A stretch of DNA of 64,000 nucleotides. Source: Lenzites betulinus. Lineage: Eukaryota; Basidiomycota; Agaricomycetes; Polyporales; Polyporaceae. The position numbers and the translations under genes were made by a program. The stretch is from contig JABYQU010000001.1 of the NCBI GenBank assembly GCA_022264855.1, forward strand, positions 558,001-622,000, written 5' to 3'. How positions within the stretch are numbered: the first letter of the stretch is position 1; the number at the start of each line of letters is the position of its first letter. This document shows, piece by piece, positions 49,714-58,799 of the stretch. The notes under the pieces were generated by a model. It did not search any database. It saw nothing but the letters and a program-made list of their open reading frames with translations, and had not been told where the DNA came from.

Positions 49714-50037
49714 TGCGCAGATGGAAGATCTGAAGAGACTTAGAAAGAGTGAGGGACAAAGAAGAGCTGAAGGTAACTGACTAGAACAGAACTTGAGGAG
49801 GAGGAGGAGGATCGGTTCGTCTACATTTAGCAAGCGCCTAATTCACGGAGTGAAGTCCAACGCGAAGGTTAGGGTTAATTTAAAGTTGACATAAACCCTT
49901 CCATAAGTTTACGTAGGGATAGTACTAGCAAACATTTAATTAGTTGCGTACGTATACCTCGAAGTTCGAACTCCCAAGCACTTTTGGCGCACTCTCAACT
50001 CTTCCTAGACTGATATTTGCGGATTGGGGCAAAAACG
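49714..50037. other. Intergenic, dynamitin promoter
   Basis: Promoter side of the dynamitin gene, with a GAGGAGGAGG tract near 49795-49810. The tRNA gene follows. Confidence 0.5.
50031..50035 (-). terminator. RNA polymerase III terminator of tRNA-Ser
   Basis: A run of five T on the minus strand, two nt past the discriminator base of the tRNA. Confidence 0.75.
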
Positions 50038-50131
50038 CGTCACCTGAGCGATTCGAACACTCGCGGGCAAAGCCCAACCGCTAGCAGCTATAAATAGCAG
50101 GCGATCCCGTTAACCACTCCGGCAAAGTGAC
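50038..50131 (-). tRNA. tRNA-Ser(GCT), with a 12-nt intron
   Basis: 94 nt. The acceptor stem pairs GTCACTT with AGGTGAC, with G as discriminator. D stem CCG/CGG around GAGTGGTTAA, anticodon stem ATCGC/GCGGT, anticodon loop CTGCTA + A after removing an intron of TTTATAGCTGCT one base past the anticodon. A long variable arm (GGGC-TTT-GCCC) and T arm GAGTG/CGCTC with loop TTCGAAT complete the class II fold. Anticodon GCT reads AGC and AGT. Internal promoter boxes (TGCCGGAGTGG and GTTCGAATC) are present. Confidence 0.95.
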
Positions 50132-50160
50132 CCAATTCGAGCGTGCGTTTAGCCACCGCA

Positions 50161-50717
50161 GGCAGGGCCCCCATGTATCTCTTAGATAGGTTGATCGCTC
50201 GTGGGAAACTCATCTGAGAGATACTCTCCCACCTAGCGCGTTAAGCCCTGTCATCCCAATCGGGACGCAAAGTTTCAAGCCTCCCGCTTCTTAATTTCAG
50301 TCGTTTTCCCAGTACTCCCCGGGTGCAGGATACTCATGTAAGAGGCATCCCAAGCCGCAAAAACGTCTATATCAGTGCCCAATAAATTGTGAGTAATTTA
50401 CAAGACAGCCAAAACAGCCCTACATGCAGGTGAAGCTTTGTAAATGGCCCCCTTTTGCCCCATGACGCTCTGCAAACATTGTTCAAAAGCTTCCGACAAA
50501 TGTTAAATCTAACGTTTTACACGAGTTTCAGTTGAACAATCCACGAAACCTTTGTACGAATGTTCACACGAACGTTTGAATGAATGTCAGATAAAAAGTC
50601 AGTCAAACTGTTTAGACAAATATCCGAATAAACCTTCAAACGAACATTTGCACAAACGTTTGCGGGCGCTCCCTGCCGTCGGGATGCCGCCGCACGCAGC
50701 GTTCGGGATACCGTGTA
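50161..50717. repeat. Palindromic element, left arm (outer part)
   Basis: Inverted match to about 57720-58274. Mostly near-identical, with one diverged patch (50211-50262 against 58190-58225). The rest of the arm continues after the copia element at 56202-56376. Confidence 0.85.
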
Positions 50718-51217
50718 TGTTGAGGCATGTCGGACGCGAGCGGGATCGCGCGGCGCGGGGACGCGTCGCGTGCGGAGAACGATCCCGTGGGCGCGTCGCG
50801 GCAAAGCGCGCGCAGGCGCTAAGGGGAGAGTGGTGAAGCGCGGGACGAGTTACGCATCGAGACCCGCATCAAGACATACGTATGTTCCGGTATTCGCGGG
50901 GCGAGTCATCGCTCGAGGAGCCCGAGGGGCGCGGAGAGCCACTCGGGCTATTTGCGACTATTTGTTCCTTTTCATTTTCGCGAGGGCTTGGTCGCAGCGC
51001 GGCCGAGCCTGCACCTCACGCATTCTATCCAGAACGTGTGAGGTGAGTTTTATTCATATTGCGTACAGGACTCAAGTGCAGGTAGCTAACGATGTACTGT
51101 AGATCTAACGCGCTAGCGTTATTAGGTTAGCAGAACTAAATACGCATTCTATCCAGAACGTGTGAGATCTAACGCGCTAGCGTTATTAGAACAGCGTATC
51201 ATTGCCTAACTTTAAAA
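50718..51217 (+). repeat. Copia 5' LTR
   Basis: 500 bp. It holds internal direct repeats: CGCATTCTATCCAGAACGTG at about 51019 and 51143, and AGATCTAACGCGCTAGCGTT at 51101 and 51165. Confidence 0.97.
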
Positions 51218-51229
51218 GGTTATGAGCCC
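51218..51229 (+). promoter_or_regulatory. Likely tRNA primer-binding site of copia
   Basis: GGTTATGAGCCC directly follows the 5' LTR, the position of the minus-strand primer site. The tRNA was not identified. Confidence 0.6.
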
Positions 51230-51267
51230 TGCTTGCAAGCAACAGGAACCATCAGACCGCCCGAACA

Positions 51268-54200
51268 ATGTCGTACGAAGCATCAGTCAATTCGTCGAAG
51301 TACAGCGTGCCCAAGCTCGCCTCAGATGGGTCAAACTGGGTGACGTACAGGGAGCGCATGAAGGTCGTGCAGGCAGCGAAGGGACACATGCCGCACATCC
51401 GAGGGACCACGCGTAAGCCGCCTTTTCCCCCGCCCATAGACCGCGAACACCCCCACGTTCCGCGCACGACGACGGCCCATCAGGCCCAAGGAACCGGAGA
51501 GACAGGCACACCCCGGCCGGGCAACGCAGACGCATCAGCCGAGACCGAGGAAGCGGGAGACGCCTACTCGCACCTGACCGACGACGAATATGGCGAGCTA
51601 GTCGAGAAGCTCGATGCGAAGTACACGACCTGGGAGTCGAAAGAGGCGGGCGCGCGCGCGCTCATCTACGAAACGTTGAGCGACGACCTGTTTATAGAAG
51701 TCCAATCGCAGCCGACGGCCAAGGCTCTCTGGGAGGCAGTCGTAGCGTCCTGTGAGAACAAATCGCTCATGTACGCGAACGCGATCCGCACGCGGATCCA
51801 GAACACTCGGTGCCCCGAAGGCGGAGACGTACGCGCGCATCTTGCGCTTCTTCAGCGGGAACGTCAAAACCTTGCGGCGGTGGGATCACGCCTAGGCGAT
51901 CCGGAGTTTGCAGCGATCATCACGAACAGTATGCCCGAAGCGTATTACGGGCGTATTCAATCCATCCTCGACATCTCCAGCCTCGCAGGCCATGTAATCC
52001 CGATTGAATTCCTCATCGGGAAACTCAACGAAGAGTACGATCGCCGCGGCATCATCAAAGCGAGCGAAACCGCTCTAGCCGCGACCACAGCCGGAACCGC
52101 CGCTGCCGCGACGGGCGCGCCCGCGAACGGGCGCCAACCGGTGGAGTGCTACAATTGCCACCGTCGCGGGCACATCGCCCGTCACTGCCGACAGAAAGGA
52201 GGCGGAAAGGAGGGCCAATGGCCCAAGCCCGGAGGCACGATGCCGAGAGACGACGATGGACCTGGTGCAGCAAACGCAGCCGCAGAGAAACACCACGGGT
52301 TCTTCGCCCTAGGAAACACAGTCACGTGTGCGCGTGCCCTCGCGGCCACGCCGGGCGCGTATGTAGACGTGTTTGACAGCGGCGCGAGCGTCCACATCTC
52401 CCCATACCGCGAACGTTTCACGGATTTCCAGGAACTCTCGACTCCGCGCCAAATCTCAGCCGCAAATGGCGACGAGTTCGCAGCAACTGGTCGCGGCACC
52501 GTGGAGATAAAGGTGCCCAATGCGGGCTCTACTCGGACGCTCTCGCTGAGGAACGTCCTCTACGCGCCATCAGTCGCGTTCGCCTTGGTATCAATCCGGA
52601 AGGCCGACGAAGGCGGTTACTCAGCCGTCTTCGAGGGAGGCGAATGCAAACTCGTAGAACGAGCAACAGGAGCCTCAATCGCGCAAATCCCATTAGTCAA
52701 CGGACTATACCAAGTCAGTACCCCAGCGATACCTTCCTCGGCTCCCACCGCGGCGTCCGCTACGTCGAAACCCGGATCGAAGCGCGAACTAAAAGTCACA
52801 CCCGGCGAACTGCACCGATGCTTAGGACACGTCTCGATCCGCGCGGCCACGAAGCTGGTGAACGACGGACGCATCACAGGCGTGAAACTGCTCAAGACGG
52901 AACGCGCGGAGACGTGCGAATCGTGCGTCAGAGCCAAACTCAGTCGCAAAGCCGTGCCAGACATTGCGCACCCCGCGGCACACGACATCCCCATCGCGAA
53001 ATACGGAGAAAAGTTCTACTCGGACACTTGGGACGCGGACGCGACCTCTCTCGGAGGTAACACCAAGTCAGCGCTCTTCGTGGACGACCACACCCGCATG
53101 CACCACGGTTATCCGATCAAATCAGTGGCGGAGACGAGCGAGGCGTACAAGGAACTCGAGGCTGCAGTGCTCACTCAGACTGGCACGCAAATCAAATGGC
53201 TCCACAGCGACAACGGCGGGGAATACATCGGCCTCAAGGCCCACCTGGCATCACGCGGCACTTACTGGAGCGCGTCCACGCCTCACACCCCAGAACAGAA
53301 CGGAGTCGCAGAACGCGCGCATCGCACGCACCGGGAGCGCGTCAGCGCAATGCTCCTCGATGCAGGCTTGCCGAAGACTCTCTGGGCACTGGCGTACAAA
53401 CACTCGATCTACGTCCACAATCGCACCGGTCACTCCGCACTCCTGGGCAAGACACCCTACGAAGCTCGCTTCAACACGCCACCAGACGTTCGACACCTGC
53501 GACCGTGGGGAGCGGAAGTGTGGGTCAAACCCGAACAGAGCCGCAAGCTGGACCCACGCGGACTACCGGGTCGTTTCGTAGGATACAGCGAGAACCATAA
53601 AGACGCGATACATGTCTACTGGGCGGAGAAGCGCAACGTAACAGTTGTCCGCAACTTCGTGTGGAAGAGCGACTCCGCGACGGCTCCGAGCGAGGGGGCG
53701 TGGTTGGAGTTGGAGGGGGCGGACGAAGAAGACGAGGACGAGGACGGCGACGCTCGTACCGACGCGGGCGACGAGGAACCGGAGAAGGGGGATGGGCCAG
53801 CTGGAGAGCGGGAGGAAGAAGTAGAAGCGGAAGTGGACGCAGAGGTTGTCGAGCAAGCACCGGAACCCGAGGCTCTAGGACGAGGCCATCGCGTCAAACG
53901 TCCGTCAGAGTACGTTCGCAGACTACAACATGGGGAGGGAACGGCCGACGGAAGACAACGCGGACGCAGGGCCCTAATCGCGAGTGAGGTAATGGGCGCA
54001 CTCAGCGCAACACCTGACACCGATGCCGACACCGAAGACTCGTTCTTCGCAAACACAAGTACCCGCGACTGGAGCGAGACGACACACGCGCTCGTAGCGC
54101 AGGCAGCTGGCGACCCCATGAGCGGAGATCCCACATCTCTTCGCGAAGCGCAAGAGGCCCCGGACTGGCCGCAGTGGCAAATCGCGATCGACGTCGAAGC

Positions 54201-55689
54201 CGACAATCTGAGGGCCCACGGAACTTACATCCTAGTCAACAAACCCCGAGGCGTCCATATAATCGGATGCAAACTCATATTCCGCCGAAAGCGCGATGCC
54301 GAAGGGAACGTCATACAGCACAAAGTACGCGCGGTCGCCCTAGGCTGTGCCCAAGTCCCTGGAGTCGACTTCAACGAAACTTTCGCGCCCGTAGCCAAGT
54401 CGAGCTCCCTGCGAACTATGCTCGCCCTCGCGGCGAGGTACAACTGGCCGTTGATCCAACTCGACGTCAAGAGCGCGTACCTGAACGGGGACCTCAATGA
54501 GCGCATTTACATGCGCCAGCCGCCTGGCACGGCCGCGCCTGGGCAGGAGCACCTCGTATGTGAGTTGAAGAAGTCGCTGTATGGACTGAAACAGGCCGGA
54601 CGCGCATGGTACAAGACGTACAGACAAGCGATGGAGGACCTTGGCATGACCAGGAGCGAGGCCGATCACGCGTGTTTCGTTAAACACTCCGGAGACTCGC
54701 TGGTTATGGTGGGCACTATAGTCGACGACATGCTCGTAACGGGATCGCCGGACTTGGTCGAGGAGTTTCGAGCCGGGATCAAGACTCGGTTCACCATCAC
54801 GGACGCTGGCGAGGTAGCGTGGCTTCTCGGAATCGAGGTCGCGCGCGACCGAGCTTCGAGGACACTTCGGCTTGCGCAACGGTCGGCTGTTGACACACTC
54901 GTGAGGACTCTCCATCTGGAGGGGGCGAAAGCAGCGAGCACGCCGATCGCAGTCGGGGGCGTCCTGAACAGGTCTCAATGCCCGACCACAGCGGACGCGA
55001 TTGCGGACATGGCCGACGTGCCCTACCGAGAGGGGGTCGGCATGTGCATGTACATCGCAGTGACAACTCGCCCGGATATCGCGTATACGGTCCACCGCCT
55101 GGCGCAATACATGAGCAATCCAGGACGCCCGCACTGGGAGGCATTGAAGCGGCTCGCGAGATATCTCATTGGGACGCGAGAGATCTGGCTTACGTATGGC
55201 CACGGGGACGACGGACTGTCTGGCTTCACCGACGCGGACTGGGGAACTAGTGACGACGCTCGACACTCAGTCTGCGGGTACGTCTACACGCTGGATGGTG
55301 GGGCGATCTCTTGGTCAGCGAAGAAGCAAGCGGTAGTGGCGCTCTCGTCCACTGAGGCCGAATACATCGGGATCACGCACGCCGCTAAGGAGGCGATCTG
55401 GCTAAAGGGGCTACTCCGCGAACTTGTACACGAAGACGTCGCGGGACACTCTGTGCGCCTTCACAGCGACAACAAAAGCGCGATGGACCTTGCCAAGAAC
55501 AACGCGTTTCATGCGCGGACGAAACACATTGGCATACGGTACCACTTCATACGCGAAGCCGTGGAACGGGAGGACGTCACCCTAATCTATCGGTGCACGG
55601 AGGACATGCCCGCGGATGTGTTCACCAAGCCCCTTTCGCGAAACCGCCTCGACCACTTGCACGCGATGTTTGGATTGCGCGCTCTTTGA
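51268..55689 (+). CDS. Copia Gag-Pol polyprotein
   Basis: Single frame of 1473 aa, no stop or frameshift. Gag (about 1-290) ends in a zinc knuckle CYNCHRRGHIARHC near 294. Protease has VFDSGAS near 369. The integrase zinc finger (LHRCLGH ... CESC) is at about 514-552, and the core has Asp near 585, HSDNGGEY near 646 and EQNGVAERAH near 675. Reverse transcriptase shows VDFNETFAPV near 1032, LDVKSAYLNGDL near 1067 and IVDDMLV near 1151. RNase H shows FTDADWGTSDD near 1320 and ALSSTEAEYI. An acidic Glu/Asp stretch (about 812-870) links integrase and RT. The order INT before RT marks copia. It copies the element through RNA. Confidence 0.97.
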   Translation: MSYEASVNSSKYSVPKLASDGSNWVTYRERMKVVQAAKGHMPHIRGTTRKPPFPPPIDREHPHVPRTTTAHQAQGTGETGTPRPGNADASAETEEAGDAYSHLTDDEYGELVEKLDAKYTTWESKEAGARALIYETLSDDLFIEVQSQPTAKALWEAVVASCENKSLMYANAIRTRIQNTRCPEGGDVRAHLALLQRERQNLAAVGSRLGDPEFAAIITNSMPEAYYGRIQSILDISSLAGHVIPIEFLIGKLNEEYDRRGIIKASETALAATTAGTAAAATGAPANGRQPVECYNCHRRGHIARHCRQKGGGKEGQWPKPGGTMPRDDDGPGAANAAAEKHHGFFALGNTVTCARALAATPGAYVDVFDSGASVHISPYRERFTDFQELSTPRQISAANGDEFAATGRGTVEIKVPNAGSTRTLSLRNVLYAPSVAFALVSIRKADEGGYSAVFEGGECKLVERATGASIAQIPLVNGLYQVSTPAIPSSAPTAASATSKPGSKRELKVTPGELHRCLGHVSIRAATKLVNDGRITGVKLLKTERAETCESCVRAKLSRKAVPDIAHPAAHDIPIAKYGEKFYSDTWDADATSLGGNTKSALFVDDHTRMHHGYPIKSVAETSEAYKELEAAVLTQTGTQIKWLHSDNGGEYIGLKAHLASRGTYWSASTPHTPEQNGVAERAHRTHRERVSAMLLDAGLPKTLWALAYKHSIYVHNRTGHSALLGKTPYEARFNTPPDVRHLRPWGAEVWVKPEQSRKLDPRGLPGRFVGYSENHKDAIHVYWAEKRNVTVVRNFVWKSDSATAPSEGAWLELEGADEEDEDEDGDARTDAGDEEPEKGDGPAGEREEEVEAEVDAEVVEQAPEPEALGRGHRVKRPSEYVRRLQHGEGTADGRQRGRRALIASEVMGALSATPDTDADTEDSFFANTSTRDWSETTHALVAQAAGDPMSGDPTSLREAQEAPDWPQWQIAIDVEADNLRAHGTYILVNKPRGVHIIGCKLIFRRKRDAEGNVIQHKVRAVALGCAQVPGVDFNETFAPVAKSSSLRTMLALAARYNWPLIQLDVKSAYLNGDLNERIYMRQPPGTAAPGQEHLVCELKKSLYGLKQAGRAWYKTYRQAMEDLGMTRSEADHACFVKHSGDSLVMVGTIVDDMLVTGSPDLVEEFRAGIKTRFTITDAGEVAWLLGIEVARDRASRTLRLAQRSAVDTLVRTLHLEGAKAASTPIAVGGVLNRSQCPTTADAIADMADVPYREGVGMCMYIAVTTRPDIAYTVHRLAQYMSNPGRPHWEALKRLARYLIGTREIWLTYGHGDDGLSGFTDADWGTSDDARHSVCGYVYTLDGGAISWSAKKQAVVALSSTEAEYIGITHAAKEAIWLKGLLRELVHEDVAGHSVRLHSDNKSAMDLAKNNAFHARTKHIGIRYHFIREAVEREDVTLIYRCTEDMPADVFTKPLSRNRLDHLHAMFGLRAL

Positions 55690-55696
55690 GGGGGCG

Positions 55697-56196
55697 TGTT
55701 GAGGCATGTCGGACGCGAGCGGGATCGCGCGGCGCGGGGACGCGTCGCGTGCGGAGAACGATCCCGTGGGCGCGTCGCGGCAAAGCGCGCGCAGGCGCTA
55801 AGGGGAGAGTGGTGAAGCGCGGGACGAGTTACGCATCGAGACCCGCATCAAGACATACGTATGTTCCGGTATTCGCGGGGCGAGTCATCGCTCGAGGAGC
55901 CCGAGGGGCGCGGAGAGCCACTCGGGCTATTTGCGACTATTTGTTCCTTTTCATTTTCGCGAGGGCTTGGTCGCAGCGCGGCCGAGCCTGCACCTCACGC
56001 ATTCTATCCAGAACGTGTGAGGTGAGTTTTATTCATATTGCGTACAGGACTCAAGTGCAGGTAGCTAACGATGTACTGTAGATCTAACGCGCTAGCGTTA
56101 TTAGGTTAGCAGAACTAAATACGCATTCTATCCAGAACGTGTGAGATCTAACGCGCTAGCGTTATTAGAACAGCGTATCATTGCCTAACTTTAAAA
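55697..56196 (+). repeat. Copia 3' LTR
   Basis: Same 500-bp sequence as 50718-51217, including the internal repeats. Preceded by a purine tract TGAGGGGGCG (55687-55696), the likely plus-strand primer. Confidence 0.97.
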
Positions 56197-56376
56197 GTGT
56201 ACGCCGTCGCGGACGGTGCCGACGTCTAGCGCCCGCGCGCCCTCCCGTACTCGCCGTCCGTATATGGTAACAGGCTCCTCCATCCCGCGACCTCCCCTTA
56301 CCGGCACGGCTCTGGCTCGCCCATTTTCCCTTCGAATACATCGTTTCTTTTTTCATCTGGTGCGCGTTATGTACAG

Positions 56377-57541
56377 ATACCCACAGAATGTGTTCCGGCG
56401 TTTGTTTGTATTCTATTGGGATGGATCTTCGCAATGTTCTGGAAACATAACCACCTGGAGTATGGAATATTATGTGGCTCCAATAGAATGTGTCGCAAAA
56501 ATGTATAAGGAGCACGATAATGTGTCGCAATGCATTGAGCAACACTAAAACTCTTTTACACGACCATAAGCCCCTTTGGACGGATGCTACGTATGTATCT
56601 CCCCGCATACAGCAGCCCATCAAAGTGGGTGCTATACCGGCTTCCCCCGGCTGGCGCGTTCAAAACTAGTGGCATATATTGATTGCATAGCATGTATTTC
56701 ATGTATAAAACGAGTATCGACGCCCCGCCGCCACTTTTAGATAGATAATAGCTGATATGTTTGAAACATTACGTGTTTGACAGTAATCTGCACATACCAG
56801 GTGGAAATCGTGGCCGACGCTGCTAAAACAAACGTCGTTCAATAGCGCCGAGCGGTACGCACAGAACGAGTCATTTTTTGTGTTTGTAACCGCAAAACAT
56901 CCCAAGATATGCTCGGAGAATCCTCAATGTGCAGGAAGATGGCATTTCAAGGCATCGAAATGAAGCTCAACTTCTGCATGAACTGGACACTTCCGGGGTA
57001 TTTCCGCTGTAGCGTAGCCAGATGTTACCGTAGATACACCAGAAGTAGCGCATTCTGTGCGTATTGGGTAGCGCTATCGAACGGTGTTTGTTTGTGCAGC
57101 GTCAACTACGATCTACGCATGATATGTGCGAATTACTACTGAAAACATACCTTTCAAAACATATCACCTAATCTACCACTCAACATCGTGGCGGGGGCAC
57201 GGTACAGGCCTCACATCGTACTGACCTCACATAGAAGTGATATACTCAGTTTGTTTGCAACGCGCCAGTCAGGGGCAGCCGGTACATGGTCGGCTCTTGA
57301 GGTATGTTATGTCTTGAAAGAGTGAGCTATATCTTTGTCTCCGGTGAGCGTAAGATCGCGCAAAATGGTTCTTCGCATTGCTAGAGCATTGAGGCACAAT
57401 GGGGCACTGTTGTTGCATTTTATATACCCATTCTGCCAGAGTGGTATGTTGTTTTGTACTCCAGATGTCTATAGCTCCGATATATTGTTTGTATTGGCAG
57501 TGATACTAGGAATATAGTCTTCGGAACGCCTAGGTAGATAG
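56377..57541. other. Centre of the palindromic element: two diverged inverted halves
   Basis: No transposase. Reading outward from about 56960 on each strand gives related peptides: minus strand near 56790-56870 (FCAYRSALLNDVCF) against plus strand near 57045-57130 (FCAYWVALSNGVCL), and further out ALRHIIVLLIHF (minus, near 56540) against ALRHNGALLLHF (plus, near 57390). Stops interrupt both, so a present-day protein is not supported. Confidence 0.55.
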
Positions 57542-58274
57542 CTGTACATAACGCGCACCAGATTAAAAAAGAAACGATGTATTCGAAGGGAAAATGGGCG
57601 AGCCAGAGCCGTGCCGGTAAGGGGAGGTCGCGGGATGGAGGAGCCTGTTACCATATACGGACGGCGAGTACGGGAGGGCGCGCGGGCGCTAGACGTCGGC
57701 ACCGTCCGCGACGGCGTACACGGTATCCCGAACGCTGCGTGCGGCGGCATCCCGACGGCAGGGAGCGCCCGCAAACGTTTGTGCAAATGTTCGTTTGAAG
57801 GTTTATTCGGATATTTGTCTAAACAGTTTGACTGACTTTTTATCTGACATTCATTCAAACGTTCGTGTGAACATTCGTACAAAGGTTTCGTGGATTGTTC
57901 AACTGAAACTCGTGTAAAACGTTAGATTTAACATTTGTCGGAAGCTTTTGAACAATGTTTGCAGAGCGTCATGGGGCAAAAGGGGGCCATTTACAAAGCT
58001 TCACCTGCATGTAGGGCTGTTTTGGCTGTCTTGTAAATTACTCACAATTTATTGGGCACTGATATAGACGTTTTTGCGGCTTGGGATGCCTCTTACATGA
58101 GTATCCTGCACCCGGGGAGTACTGGGAAAACGACTGAAATTAAGAAGCGGGAGGCTTGGAAACTTTGTGTCCCGATTTGGATGACAGGCCCTCAAGCGCT
58201 CGGAGACAGTGTATCCCTTAGATGACTTTCCCACGAGCGATCAACCTATCTAAGAGATACATGGGGGCCCTGCC
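57542..58274. repeat. Palindromic element, right arm (uninterrupted)
   Basis: Contains the empty copia target: at 57717-57735 the sequence runs through without the insertion that interrupts the left arm, and restores the junction expected from the two copia flanks. Confidence 0.85.
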
Positions 58275-58799
58275 TTAGGTGCGTTTAGCCGCCTACAATA
58301 TTCCGTTGCACATCCTCCGCTCAAAATAAGTATTCAAGCCCAAAGCCGCATCATCCGTGACAATTCCCGCTACCTCTAAGTACCGCGTACTCCCGCCGGG
58401 TGCATGTGGGTTATGCTGGACACCTTGTTGCCCCTGCGAGCTTAGGTAGTGGGCCTTTCTTTCTTTGAATCCTCGAGGGCCGAGCCCTATGGTAGGCAAT
58501 CAAGTGGGTCTTCGAAGCTTTATACCCTGCATTGTTATAGTCTATCCGCGCCGGTGTCTCTCCAAGTACTAGCTCCTTTTTCTGCGCAAGGATATCTGCG
58601 GTAGCGTCTTCCTCCAAACATACATGTTACTGCCGCTTGTCGGCGCTGCACGACTTACTCATACAATACAATCCAGGGGGGCGATAATCACGCAAGAACA
58701 TACCGTACATGAGAGTCCCTATATCGACCAGTGAATGATGAAGGAAGCGGGTGCAAGTATTTTCATAAGCAGCCACTGATCTCCGTGTGCCACCAATGT
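58275..58799. other. Intergenic
   Basis: Right flank of the palindromic element (with the second 12-bp repeat at 58279-58290) and 3' flank of the EF-hand/ZZ gene. Nothing else seen. Confidence 0.5.

Larger units (their letters stand above)
50718..56196 (+). mobile_element. Ty1/copia LTR retrotransposon, intact
   Basis: 5479 bp with two 500-bp LTRs that I could not tell apart by eye and a 5-bp target duplication GTGTA (50713-50717 and 56197-56201). LTRs start TG but end AAAA rather than CA. One open polyprotein. The reading frame and LTR identity point to a recent insertion. Confidence 0.97.
50161..58274. mobile_element. Palindromic (foldback-like) element, split by a copia insertion
   Basis: The two ends are long inverted arms: 50161-50717 plus 56202-56376 against 57542-58274 (732 and 733 bp without the copia element). 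Ends read GGCAGGGCCCCCATGTATC. Between them 56377-57541 is a second, strongly diverged inverted pair around a centre near 56960. Without copia the element is about 2.6 kb. A 12-bp direct repeat GTGCGTTTAGCC lies just outside both ends (50143-50154, 58279-58290), likely the target duplication. Long inverted ends with a 9-12 bp duplication recall Mutator-like foldback elements. No transposase was found, so it seems non-autonomous. Confidence 0.8.

Noticed and set aside
54340..55266. 308-codon frame antisense to copia RT/RNase H
   Set aside because: Shadow of the polyprotein; composition is not protein-like.
50161..58274. DIRS-type or Helitron origin for the palindrome
   Set aside because: No tyrosine recombinase or Rep/helicase is present, and a 12-bp flanking direct repeat is not expected for either group.
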